In this document: in pieces, positions 56,205 through 64,000 of the stretch
Position numbering within the stretch: the first letter of the stretch is position 1
Layout of the letters: each line of letters starts with the position of its first letter
Assembly: GCF_001687475.2 (NCBI RefSeq)
Contig: NZ_CP031611.1
Location: 868,001-932,000 of the forward strand
Direction of reading: 5' to 3'
DNA length: 64,000 bases
Origin: Campylobacter hepaticus
Lineage (GTDB): Bacteria > Campylobacterota > Campylobacteria > Campylobacterales > Campylobacteraceae
The notes under the pieces: generated by a model
Told to the model about the DNA's origin: nothing
What the model saw: only the letters and a program-made list of their open reading frames with translations
Database searches by the model: none
Program-made: the position numbers and the translations under genes

Positions 56205-56316
56205 AAGTTTTGATAGCAAAATTTATAGAATTAGATATAGTTTTAATATCTTAAACTAAGGTAAAAATTATATAAAATAAAACACAAAATTCATTGTTTT
56301 AAAAGTTTAAAAATCT
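55968..56316. other. 349-bp region between the autotransporter gene and tmRNA
   Basis: The left two thirds (to 56204) belong to the identical repeat and hold the ribosome site, a candidate promoter and the shared 20-bp motif at 56133-56152. From 56205 to 56316 the sequence is AT-rich, and I see no gene or strong hairpin. Confidence 0.6.
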
Positions 56317-56674
56317 TGGTGGAAGTGAGGGGAATCGAACCCCTGTCCAAAAATAAGCCCATAAAGACCTCTACATGCTTAGCAAAGATGACTTTTTCAC
56401 CCTACTTCGCTCATCTTCCAAAACTTAAAAGTAAGGCTAAGAATTTATTTCATCTTAAAATTTGTCAAAAGTTAAGACTACACTATCAAAATGACCGAAA
56501 AACAAGTTAGATAGTATGGCTTGATTTCAGGCTCAACTGAACTTACGCAGCTTTAGCGTAAGCAGGAGCAAATTTAACGTTGTTTGCGTTTAATTTTATT
56601 TAGGCTTTTTACGCTTTGCCCAAAGCGACATGCCATCCAAACAGGATTATTCTTGTCGAAGCCAAGTCACTCCC
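56317..56674 (-). ncRNA. ssrA: Transfer-messenger RNA (tmRNA)
   Basis: Rescues stalled ribosomes. The 5' end GGGAGTGACTTGGCTTCGAC (56674 downward) and the 3' end with TTCGATTCCCC and a terminal TCCACCA form the tRNA-like half. The tag frame at 56543-56587 reads ANNVKFAPAYAKAA, then TAA; this is the C. jejuni-type tag. CCA is encoded. The 5' end follows directly after the stop codon of the upstream gene (56675-56677), so the precursor must be cut there by RNase P or start inside that gene's end. Confidence 0.97.
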
Positions 56675-57085
56675 TTATTTAGAAATAATATTTGGAACAT
56701 TAACAATTAAAGGATTAAAAAGAGCTAAAACCGCATCATCGTTTTCATAAGAACGACAATATTTTTCAAATTGATCACTTACTAAAAGCATCCAGTCTGT
56801 AAACTCCTCACTAGCAGGACCTTTAAAACGATCAGCTTGTATCATCATCTCTTCACAAAAGACGCAAAAATCAGTAAGTTCTTCAAGATTTAGACGTCTT
56901 GATGCCCAAGCGGTATTGTGGATTAAAACCCCTAATTCTTTTATAGCTTCTTTATAACGCAAAGCATCACTTCCTAGTTTAATGATCAAGGGTTCAAATC
57001 TATCGCACATGGTTCTGAAAAATTGTAAAAATTTTTCTATATCATCGCTTTCATAATCTAATTCTAATTTTGTTAAAATTCCCAT
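56675..57085 (-). CDS. Conserved hypothetical helical protein (Cj1361-like)
   Basis: A 136-aa all-helical, acidic cytosolic protein. It has a conserved-looking segment HNTAWASRRLNLEELTDFCVFCEEMM but no motif I can assign. It corresponds to Cj1361c in place, divergent from ruvB. Its TAA is directly followed by the mature 5' end of tmRNA, so the two may share a transcript. Confidence 0.75.
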   Translation of the reverse strand: MGILTKLELDYESDDIEKFLQFFRTMCDRFEPLIIKLGSDALRYKEAIKELGVLIHNTAWASRRLNLEELTDFCVFCEEMMIQADRFKGPASEEFTDWMLLVSDQFEKYCRSYENDDAVLALFNPLIVNVPNIISK

Positions 57086-57178
57086 TTTTTAAACCATAAT
57101 TCTTTAGAGTTTAATTTAAATTCTAGCAAATTTTAGCTAAAATCTTATTTTAATTTTTCTAAAATAATAAGTAAAGAT

Positions 57179-58183
57179 ATGGATAGAATAGTAGAAATAG
57201 AAAAATATTCCTTTGATGAAAACTATGAAACCTCGCTGCGTCCTTCAAATTTTGAAGCTTATATAGGACAAGAAAAGATCAAAAAAAATTTATATGTTTT
57301 TATACAAGCAGCTAAGAAGCGTCAAGAATGTTTAGATCACATACTTTTTAGTGGACCAGCAGGACTTGGAAAAACTACTTTGGCAAATATTATTGCTTAT
57401 GAAATGGGTGCAAGTATCAAAACTACAGCAGCGCCTATGATAGAAAAAAGTGGAGATTTAGCAGCTATTTTAACTAATCTTAATGAAGGGGATATACTTT
57501 TTATTGATGAAATTCATCGTTTAAGTCCTGCCATTGAAGAAGTGCTTTATCCGGCTATGGAAGACTACCGGCTTGATATTATCATAGGAAGTGGTCCTGC
57601 AGCACAAACTATAAAAATAGACTTACCTAAATTCACACTTATTGGAGCTACAACGCGTGCTGGCATGCTAAGCAATCCTTTGCGTGATCGCTTTGGCATG
57701 CAATTTCGCCTTGAATTTTATAAAGATGATGAACTTGCTATCATACTTCAAAAAGCAGCTTTAAAACTCCATAAAACTTGCGAAGAACAAGCTGCTTTTG
57801 AAATAGCTAAAAGATCACGTTCTACTCCTAGAATAGCTTTAAGATTGCTAAAAAGAGTGCGTGATTTTGCTGATGTTAGGGACGAAGATGTGATTACATT
57901 AAAAAGAGCGCATGAGGCTTTAAATTCTTTAGGGGTTAATGAACTAGGCTTTGATGCAATGGACTTAAGATATCTTGAACTTTTAAGCTCAGCTAAAAAA
58001 CCCATGGGGCTTGCAAGCATAGCAGCAGCCTTAAGCGAGGATGAAAACACTATAGAAGATGTGATTGAACCTTATTTGCTTGCAAATGGCTATATAGAAC
58101 GTACAGCAAAAGGGCGTATAGCAAATGCTAAAAGTTTTAAAGCTTTAAAACTTAAGTACGAAAAAAATTTATTTGAGGGGTAG
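57179..58183 (+). CDS. ruvB: Holliday junction branch migration helicase RuvB
   Basis: AAA+ motor of the RuvABC resolvasome, 334 aa. The N-terminal [19 protein letters not shown]-type start, Walker [11 protein letters not shown], Walker B FIDEIHRL, sensor 1 GATTRAGML and the C-terminal winged helix (RTAKGRIAN) are all intact. It is 3 nt before the permease gene. Confidence 0.97.
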   Translation: MDRIVEIEKYSFDENYETSLRPSNFEAYIGQEKIKKNLYVFIQAAKKRQECLDHILFSGPAGLGKTTLANIIAYEMGASIKTTAAPMIEKSGDLAAILTNLNEGDILFIDEIHRLSPAIEEVLYPAMEDYRLDIIIGSGPAAQTIKIDLPKFTLIGATTRAGMLSNPLRDRFGMQFRLEFYKDDELAIILQKAALKLHKTCEEQAAFEIAKRSRSTPRIALRLLKRVRDFADVRDEDVITLKRAHEALNSLGVNELGFDAMDLRYLELLSSAKKPMGLASIAAALSEDENTIEDVIEPYLLANGYIERTAKGRIANAKSFKALKLKYEKNLFEG

Positions 58184-58186
58184 ATT

Positions 58187-59230
58187 TTGCAAAATGGTAA
58201 ATTTTTTCTTATAAGTTTTATTTTAGTAGTTTTATTGCTTTTGCTATATCTTTTTAAAGGTTTTTTGCTTGTTATTATTATCGCTAGTTTAATGGCAGTA
58301 GCTACTGCAAATATCCATACTAAATTTTTAAATCTCACCAAAGGTCGTAAATTCCTTGCTTGTGTACTTACTACTTCTTGCATGGTTTTGCTTTTTTTTG
58401 CACCCTTTGTTTATACTATGATAGAACTTGCTAAAGCTTTAAAAAATTTTGATATTCATTTAATCACTCAAACTCTTGATTATATAAAAAGCTATCATTT
58501 TTCTTTGCCTGAAAGTTTAAGCTTTTTAAAGCCTAAAATTCAAGAAGCTCTAAGCTCTATAGACTTAAATAGCATTTCTCAACAAATTTTAAGTTATGTT
58601 TCAAGCTTTACTAAATCAGGGGCTAAATTTCTTATAGATATGGTTTTAATTTGTATATTTTACTTTTTTGCTAATTTATACGGGACAGAACTAGTAATTT
58701 ATCTTAAGTCTATTATTCCTATTGATAAAAAAGAACTTGATGATGTTTTAAGCGAAGTGGGCAATGTTATGGCTGTGGTGCTTTATTCTATGGTGATTGT
58801 TGCTATTTTTCAAGGTGCACTTTTTGGTTTGATTACTATGCTTTATGATTATGATGGGGTTTTAATGGGTGTGATTTTTGCACTAAGCTCTCTCATACCT
58901 GCTATAGGAGGGGCTTTAGTTTATATACCTCTTAGTCTTTATGAATTTGCTTATAATGGTTTACATTCAGCTCTTGTGATTTTTATTTACTGTGTGCTTG
59001 TTATTTCTTTTATCGCAGATACTTTAATCAAACCTTTGATTATTAAGTGGATCAATAAAAAACTAGTTAAAACTCCTACAAAAATCAATGAACTTTTAAT
59101 TTTCTTAGCCATGATAGCAGGGATTTCAACCTTTGGGTTTTGGGGTATTATTTTAGGACCTGCAATTTTAACTTTTTTTATGTCTACTTTAAGAATGTAT
59201 AGTATATTAAAAGAGAAAAATTTAATATAA
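58187..59230 (+). CDS. AI-2E family membrane protein
   Basis: A 347-aa multi-span protein with about eight membrane segments: two paired at the N-terminus, one at about 160-180 and a cluster from 200 to the end. The family motif is in the GALFGLITMLYDYDGVLMGVIFAL and PAIGGALVYIPLSL stretches. Some members export autoinducer-2 and others are Na+/H+ antiporters, so the substrate is not assigned. It corresponds to Cj1363. The start is TTG at 58187, with GAGGGG upstream and coupled to ruvB. Confidence 0.85.
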   Translation: MQNGKFFLISFILVVLLLLLYLFKGFLLVIIIASLMAVATANIHTKFLNLTKGRKFLACVLTTSCMVLLFFAPFVYTMIELAKALKNFDIHLITQTLDYIKSYHFSLPESLSFLKPKIQEALSSIDLNSISQQILSYVSSFTKSGAKFLIDMVLICIFYFFANLYGTELVIYLKSIIPIDKKELDDVLSEVGNVMAVVLYSMVIVAIFQGALFGLITMLYDYDGVLMGVIFALSSLIPAIGGALVYIPLSLYEFAYNGLHSALVIFIYCVLVISFIADTLIKPLIIKWINKKLVKTPTKINELLIFLAMIAGISTFGFWGIILGPAILTFFMSTLRMYSILKEKNLI

Positions 59231-59232
59231 AC

Positions 59233-59247
59233 TTGCCAAAAAGGCAA
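59233..59247. terminator. Short hairpin between convergent permease and fumC genes
   Basis: TTGCC-AAAAA-GGCAA lies right after the permease stop and eight bases before the fumC stop, followed by an AT-rich stretch. It is weak but well placed. Confidence 0.45.
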
Positions 59248-59254
59248 ATTTATA

Positions 59255-60646
59255 TTAGTTATTTGGACCTATCATTTTACTAGGATCAACAAATTTGTCA
59301 AAGTCTTGCTCACTCACTAAACCCAGTTCCATAGCACTTTGTTTTAAAGAGATGCCTTTTTTGTGAGCATTTTTAGCAACTTTAGCAGCATTTTCATAGC
59401 CTATGTGAGGATTTAAAGCTGTTACTAGCATCAAAGAATTGTGAAGATTATAAGCTATTTTTTCATGGTTTGGTTCTATGCCTTTTGCACAATGTATATT
59501 AAATGAGTGCATAGCATCGGCTAATAAATCAAGACTTTGTAAGAAATTGTAAATAATCACAGGTTTAAATACATTAAGCTCAAAATTTCCTTGACTTGCT
59601 GCAAAACCTATAGTAGCATCATTACCCATAACTTGTACTGCAACCATAGTAATAGCTTCACACTGAGTAGGATTTACCTTACCTGGCATGATGGAACTTC
59701 CTGGTTCATTTTCAGGGATATTAAGCTCTCCAAGCCCGCATCTAGGACCTGAGGATAACCATCTTATATCATTTGCGATTTTCATCAAATTTGCTGCTAA
59801 ACCCTTCATGGCTCCATGAGTAAAATTGATAGCATCATGGCTTGTTAAAGCATGAAATTTATTAGGACTTGAGATGAATTTTGTACCTATGAGTTTGCTT
59901 AATTCTTCACTGACTTTTTGGCTTAATTGCGCATGGGCATTAAGTCCTGTACCTACTGCTGTACCTCCTATGGCTAATTCTCTTAAAGTAGGTAAAGAAG
60001 AAAGAATTTGCTCTTTTGAGTGTAAAAGCATAGAAACATAGCCGCTAAATTCTTGTCCTAGGGTAAGAGGAGTAGCATCTTGTAAATGAGTGCGCCCTAT
60101 TTTGATAATATCTTTAAATTCTTGTACTTTTTTTTCAAAAGTAGCAATAAGCTCATCAAGGGCTGGGATAAGTTTTTTTTCAACTTGCTCTACTGCAACA
60201 ATACTCATGGCTGTTGGGAAAGTATCATTAGAACTTTGACTCATATTCACATGATCATTAGGATGGACACATTTTTGTTTACGAAAATCACCTTCTATGA
60301 TTTCACTTGCACGATTTGCAATGACTTCATTGATATTCATATTGCTTTGCGTTCCTGATCCTGTTTGCCAAACTGCAAGGGGAAAATTATCATCAAATTT
60401 TCCTGCGATAATCTCATCACAGGCACGAACAATAGCATCTTTTTTAATATCGTCAAGTTTACCAAACTTGTTGTTTACTAAGGCTAGAGATTTTTTAAGA
60501 TTTGCAAAAGCATAAATTAAAACCTTTGGCATCTTTTCACAACCGATTTTAAAATTTTCAAAACTTCTTTCAGTTTGTGCCCCCCAATACTTGTCGTTTG
60601 GGACCTTAATCTCACCCATAGTATCATGCTCGATTCTATATTCCAT
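59255..60646 (-). CDS. fumC: Fumarate hydratase, class II
   Basis: Converts fumarate and malate. It is 463 aa with the family signature [13 protein letters not shown] carrying the catalytic Ser/Lys loop, [14 protein letters not shown], and the [14 protein letters not shown] segment. It is an iron-free class II enzyme and needs no other subunit. In C. jejuni (Cj1364) it has the same neighbours, except that the Cj1365 protease gene is absent here between it and glmS. Confidence 0.97.
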   Translation of the reverse strand: MEYRIEHDTMGEIKVPNDKYWGAQTERSFENFKIGCEKMPKVLIYAFANLKKSLALVNNKFGKLDDIKKDAIVRACDEIIAGKFDDNFPLAVWQTGSGTQSNMNINEVIANRASEIIEGDFRKQKCVHPNDHVNMSQSSNDTFPTAMSIVAVEQVEKKLIPALDELIATFEKKVQEFKDIIKIGRTHLQDATPLTLGQEFSGYVSMLLHSKEQILSSLPTLRELAIGGTAVGTGLNAHAQLSQKVSEELSKLIGTKFISSPNKFHALTSHDAINFTHGAMKGLAANLMKIANDIRWLSSGPRCGLGELNIPENEPGSSIMPGKVNPTQCEAITMVAVQVMGNDATIGFAASQGNFELNVFKPVIIYNFLQSLDLLADAMHSFNIHCAKGIEPNHEKIAYNLHNSLMLVTALNPHIGYENAAKVAKNAHKKGISLKQSAMELGLVSEQDFDKFVDPSKMIGPNN

Positions 60647-60734
60647 AGTATTTCCTTTGTAGAAAAATTGTATGATTCATTTAAACAAAAACTAGCATAA
60701 AACTAGCTTATAATTTAATATTTATGTATTTTAA

Positions 60735-62531
60735 TTATTCTACTGTTACACTTTTGGCTAAATTCCTTGGCATATCTACATCATTTCCTAAGCGTATAGA
60801 AATTTCCATGGCCAAAAGCTGGGTAATTAGCATCATTTCAAAAAATTCACACATATAATGATCTTGTTTTGTTGTTAAAATCAAATCATCGCTTAAATCA
60901 AATTCTAAAGGAGAGATACTTAACACGGTAGAATCTCTAGCAATAAGTTCTTCAACATTAGACTTAGTTTTTTCATAAAGCATGTGTTTTGGCATTAAGG
61001 CTATGGTATAAAGTTTAGAGTCTGCTAAGGCTATAGGACCATGCTTCATCTCCCCTGCTGGATAACCTTCAGCATGCAAATAGGATAATTCTTTTAATTT
61101 CAAAGCCCCTTCTAAGGCTAAAGGATAAAACACATCTCTGCCTATGAAGAAAAAACCATGACCGTCTAAATAACGTTTAGATAAACGGTGGATTTTTTCA
61201 TGCAAAGCTTGGTTTACCATGACGCATTTTGGAGTGTGTAAAAGGGCTTTAATTTCACTAGAAACATTAAAATTTCTTTTTTGTGCCATAAAAATAGCAA
61301 GCATCCACAAGGTTAAAACCTGAGTTGCAAAAGCCTTAGTTGATGCTACACCTTTTTCAATGCCTGCACGCGTTAAAAGACTTAAATGCGCCAAACGGAC
61401 TATATTAGAATTATCTACATTGCAAATAGCAAAGGTTTTAGCTCCTTGTTCTTTTGCAATTTTTAAAGCTTCTAAGGTATCAGCTGTTTCTCCACTTTGA
61501 GAAATAACAATAAATAAAGCATGGGGTTTAATTAGGGCTTGCCTATAACGGAATTCACTAGCAATTTCTACCCTAGCTCTAACTTTTGCTATCCTTTCAA
61601 ACAAATAAGCACTTGCCATTGCTGCATGATAACTTGTCCCACAAGCACATAAAGTGATTTCTTCTACTTGGTTTAAGTCTTCTTTTTGGAGTTCATCAAA
61701 AACCACTTCTTCACCTTGAATGCGACCCATTAACACTTCACTCATCACACGGCTTTGTTCATAAATTTCTTTTTCCATGAAAAAACGAAAGCCATCTTTT
61801 TTCGCATAAGCTTTATCTCCTAAAAGCTTAGAAAAACAAAGGGGTTTTAAAACATCATTTTCATAAATAACAAGTTCATCTTGATTGATATAACCTAAAC
61901 TTAAATCTTCAAGATACATTACCTCATCGCAATTCCCTATTAAAGGAGCATTTCCTGAAGAAAAAAACCATTCTTTATTGGCATTTTTGCCGATAATCAA
62001 AGGTGCAGCATTTTTTGCAAAAAAGACACAATTGGGATCTTTTTTTGTGACCAAAAGGGTTGCAAAAGCTCCACGTAATTCTTTAATGGTTTTTTGCCAA
62101 GCCTTAAAGGCTTGCATTTCTTGTGCGTAAAATTCAAAAAGTCTTACAAGTACTTCTGTATCGGTTTGACTTAAAAAAGTTATACCTTGTTTTTCAAGTT
62201 TATCTTTAATTTCTTTATAATTTTCTATGATACCATTGTGAATCACGCAAGAATACTGTCCTAAATGCGGATGGGCATTAATCTCTGTTGGTTTTCCATG
62301 AGTTGCCCATCTTGTATGTCCTATAGCAAAACCATAACCCTCGCTTGTAAAATTCACGCATTTATTAGCCAAATTTTCAAGTTTTCCTACAGCTTTAAAA
62401 AAACTTAATTCCCCTTCTTTCATCACAGCTAAACCCGCACTATCATAACCGCGATATTCTAATTCTTTAAGTCCATTTAAAATGATTTGTTTTTTTTCAT
62501 TATTTCCTATATAACCTACAATTCCACACAT
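60735..62531 (-). CDS. glmS: Glutamine-fructose-6-phosphate aminotransferase
   Basis: Makes glucosamine-6-phosphate, the first step to UDP-GlcNAc. It is 598 aa. The N-terminal glutaminase domain begins MCGIVGYIG with the catalytic Cys2, plus the GHTRWATHGKP and HNGIIENY motifs. Two SIS domains follow, with CACGTSYHAAMAS and SQSGETADTLEAL. The C-terminus PRNLAKSVTVE is intact. There is no glmS ribozyme, which is expected outside Gram-positives. Confidence 0.97.
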   Translation of the reverse strand: MCGIVGYIGNNEKKQIILNGLKELEYRGYDSAGLAVMKEGELSFFKAVGKLENLANKCVNFTSEGYGFAIGHTRWATHGKPTEINAHPHLGQYSCVIHNGIIENYKEIKDKLEKQGITFLSQTDTEVLVRLFEFYAQEMQAFKAWQKTIKELRGAFATLLVTKKDPNCVFFAKNAAPLIIGKNANKEWFFSSGNAPLIGNCDEVMYLEDLSLGYINQDELVIYENDVLKPLCFSKLLGDKAYAKKDGFRFFMEKEIYEQSRVMSEVLMGRIQGEEVVFDELQKEDLNQVEEITLCACGTSYHAAMASAYLFERIAKVRARVEIASEFRYRQALIKPHALFIVISQSGETADTLEALKIAKEQGAKTFAICNVDNSNIVRLAHLSLLTRAGIEKGVASTKAFATQVLTLWMLAIFMAQKRNFNVSSEIKALLHTPKCVMVNQALHEKIHRLSKRYLDGHGFFFIGRDVFYPLALEGALKLKELSYLHAEGYPAGEMKHGPIALADSKLYTIALMPKHMLYEKTKSNVEELIARDSTVLSISPLEFDLSDDLILTTKQDHYMCEFFEMMLITQLLAMEISIRLGNDVDMPRNLAKSVTVE

Positions 62532-62534
62532 TTT

Positions 62535-64000
62535 TTACTCACTTATTAAGAAATTGATTAATTTTTGCTCATTTTGCATTAAATTTTCATCCTTTTGAAA
62601 AATAAAAATATTACGCGTTCTTTGCCTTATAGTTTGAATTTTAGCTGTGCATAAAACAAGTTTAAATTCATTAAAAGTATCCATTAAATACGCCATTAAA
62701 CCTTGCTGATCTTTGGTATTAAGACCTAATTTAACATAATTTTTAGCATAAGTTAAATCTAATTTTAACTCGTCTTTTTTAATGATAGGCTTTTTGATTT
62801 TTTTTAAAGTTAAACTCGAAAGATTTGAATTTAAAAGCTCACAAAGCTTAAGTTTTTGTTCATCGCTAATGATATTATCATACTCAAATCTTAAATAAAT
62901 TTTATTATCAAAAAGTTCAAAAAAATGCATAAAAATAAGATTTAAATTAGCCAAAGATCTTAAAACAATAGCAAGATTAAAAGAAAGTGGAGCTACGATT
63001 TGCAAACTAAGATTTATCTCATTGTTAAACCAAAATTTTAATTCATTATCTTTAGCTAATTTTGCAATAGCAACAATATCTTCAAAAGTATTTTTTATGA
63101 TAAAAAGATTAGATTTTATATGCATGATTTTATCTTGCAATATGGCATCTTGATCTAAAAAAACCTTTGTTCTTTTTAAAGTTAATTCTTTTTTAACCCT
63201 TCTTGTGCTTTCTTCAAGTAAATTTTCATCTTCAAAACCTTGTTTTGCATTTTCTAAAAGCTTATCAAGAGATCTAAAATAAAAAGTATTAAAATGCAAA
63301 GCTTGTGCTTTTAGACGCGTTAAAGTGTATAAAAGTTCTAAATTTTCTAAATTTTCTAATTTTGAAACCAAAGCACTTATAATGATAGGATTATAAATAT
63401 CTTCTTTTTCTACTAGATCTTTTAAGGCATTATTATTTTTAAAAATTTTAAGCCCAAATTCTAAAATTTCATTTTTTAAATCAAATTTATAACAATAAGC
63501 CCTATATATACTTGCTAAAGAAATTTCATTTTCATTTTCTATAGCGCTTAAAAGTATGACTAATTTTAAAATCATTTTTTTCTCAATGCTTAATTTTTTA
63601 AGCACTTCTAAATCATCTTGATATTTTTCAAATTCTTTTAACATTAAGAAAACTTGTTCATCAAAGGTATAATTTCCCTCTTCATCGCTTAAAAAACGCA
63701 CTGTCCAAAAAGGTTTACACAAATCTTTTAAAATACCACTATCAAGCAAGAGTTTTAAAAGACAAAAACTGTGTTTTTTATAAAAAATTTTTCCAAAAAG
63801 TATCAAAGAATTTTCTATATCTTGCTTGGTATATTTTAAATTTTTTAATAAAAAAATCATATCAAGATCAAATTGTATAACTTGATCTTGAAGCTTTAAT
63901 AGGTATTGTAAAAACTCAAAAAGGCTTTTAAATCGATATTTTTGTTTACAAACAGAAGAAAGTTGATCTTGCATTTGTTTTACTAAAAAATGAGTATAAA
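62535..64000 (-). CDS. GlnD-like protein with ACT domains and degenerate HD domain (5' end beyond right edge)
   Basis: The frame is open to the window edge (codons before the ATG at 63974 read YTHFLVKQ), so the N-terminal nucleotidyltransferase domain lies outside. The visible part aligns by pattern with GlnD: NYTFDEQVFLML matches its HxYTVDEH helix, LLYTLTRLKAQAL its DIRATGP region, and the C-terminal KLGLNTKDQQGLMAYLMDTF its ACT domain. The metal-binding His and the HD pair (FHDIGKG in GlnD) are missing, replaced by LLSAIENENE. Uridylyl-removing activity is therefore unlikely. It corresponds to Cj1367 and ends 3 nt before glmS. Confidence 0.7.
   Translation of the reverse strand, partial: YTHFLVKQMQDQLSSVCKQKYRFKSLFEFLQYLLKLQDQVIQFDLDMIFLLKNLKYTKQDIENSLILFGKIFYKKHSFCLLKLLLDSGILKDLCKPFWTVRFLSDEEGNYTFDEQVFLMLKEFEKYQDDLEVLKKLSIEKKMILKLVILLSAIENENEISLASIYRAYCYKFDLKNEILEFGLKIFKNNNALKDLVEKEDIYNPIIISALVSKLENLENLELLYTLTRLKAQALHFNTFYFRSLDKLLENAKQGFEDENLLEESTRRVKKELTLKRTKVFLDQDAILQDKIMHIKSNLFIIKNTFEDIVAIAKLAKDNELKFWFNNEINLSLQIVAPLSFNLAIVLRSLANLNLIFMHFFELFDNKIYLRFEYDNIISDEQKLKLCELLNSNLSSLTLKKIKKPIIKKDELKLDLTYAKNYVKLGLNTKDQQGLMAYLMDTFNEFKLVLCTAKIQTIRQRTRNIFIFQKDENLMQNEQKLINFLISE

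Noticed and set aside
60680-60734. Possible hairpin after glmS
   Set aside because: The matching segments (ACTAGC and CTAGCTT parts) are direct rather than inverted repeats, so no stable stem forms.

Overview
The window is AT-rich, gene-dense epsilonproteobacterial chromosome. It comes from a thermotolerant Campylobacter close to C. jejuni and the C. lari group. The evidence is the tmRNA tag ANNVKFAPAYAKAA, the four-subunit 2-oxoglutarate:acceptor oxidoreductase (oorDABC), monomeric isocitrate dehydrogenase, sigma28 and sigma54 flagellar promoters, and a gene order that follows, as I remember it, C. jejuni loci Cj0562 down to Cj0503 and then Cj1361 to Cj1367. The species call is inference.

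Layout. (1) 1-2275: the 5' part of a large autotransporter passenger gene (minus strand, running off the left edge) with its promoter region and a G9 tract. (2) 2282-6474: dnaB, a beta-barrel-like outer-membrane protein with an apparent CTG start, a YpdA-like flavoprotein and efp. (3) 6591-9916: RNase P RNA, then the filament-cap block (a FliT-position gene, fliS, fliD, flaG) behind a sigma28 promoter. (4) 9973-17771: ubiD, hemC, an FxsA-like gene, proS, hemA, a polyprenyl synthase and two small genes, mostly overlapping. (5) 17893-25902: a TCA block, icd-mdh-sucC-sucD-oorD-oorA-oorB-oorC, closed by a clear terminator. (6) 26019-32618: an AsmA-like protein, mltG, the rod genes flgB-flgC-fliE behind a sigma54 promoter, and an FtsI-type PBP. 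(7) 32633-40405: htpG, a rhodanese, crcB with a premature stop, plsC, an SH3-domain protein, purQ-purS-purC and a C-terminal processing protease. (8) 40540-51491: a CsoR-type regulator, clpB, a PBP1a-type enzyme, maf, alaS, an aminotransferase/oxidoreductase pair and hemH. (9) 51492-56204: two further autotransporter-family genes lying tail to tail, one a frameshifted pseudogene and the other truncated without a beta-barrel. (10) 56317-64000: tmRNA, a Cj1361-like gene, ruvB, an AI-2E family permease, fumC, glmS and a GlnD-like protein cut by the right edge.

The core is conserved housekeeping DNA. The variable biology is in the autotransporter family. Two copies share an identical 462-bp cassette containing promoter, ribosome site, poly-G tract and signal peptide. 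In both, the tract length (G9) puts the best upstream start out of frame, so both look phase-OFF from that start. Loss of one G would fuse a 16-residue N-terminal extension to the signal peptide. The third copy shares a 20-bp upstream motif with them but has decayed. The tail-to-tail junction near 53.6 kb, where both genes lose their 3' ends and where two blocks far apart in C. jejuni meet, looks like a chromosomal inversion breakpoint. I see no CRISPR array, tRNA, rRNA, phage or insertion sequence.
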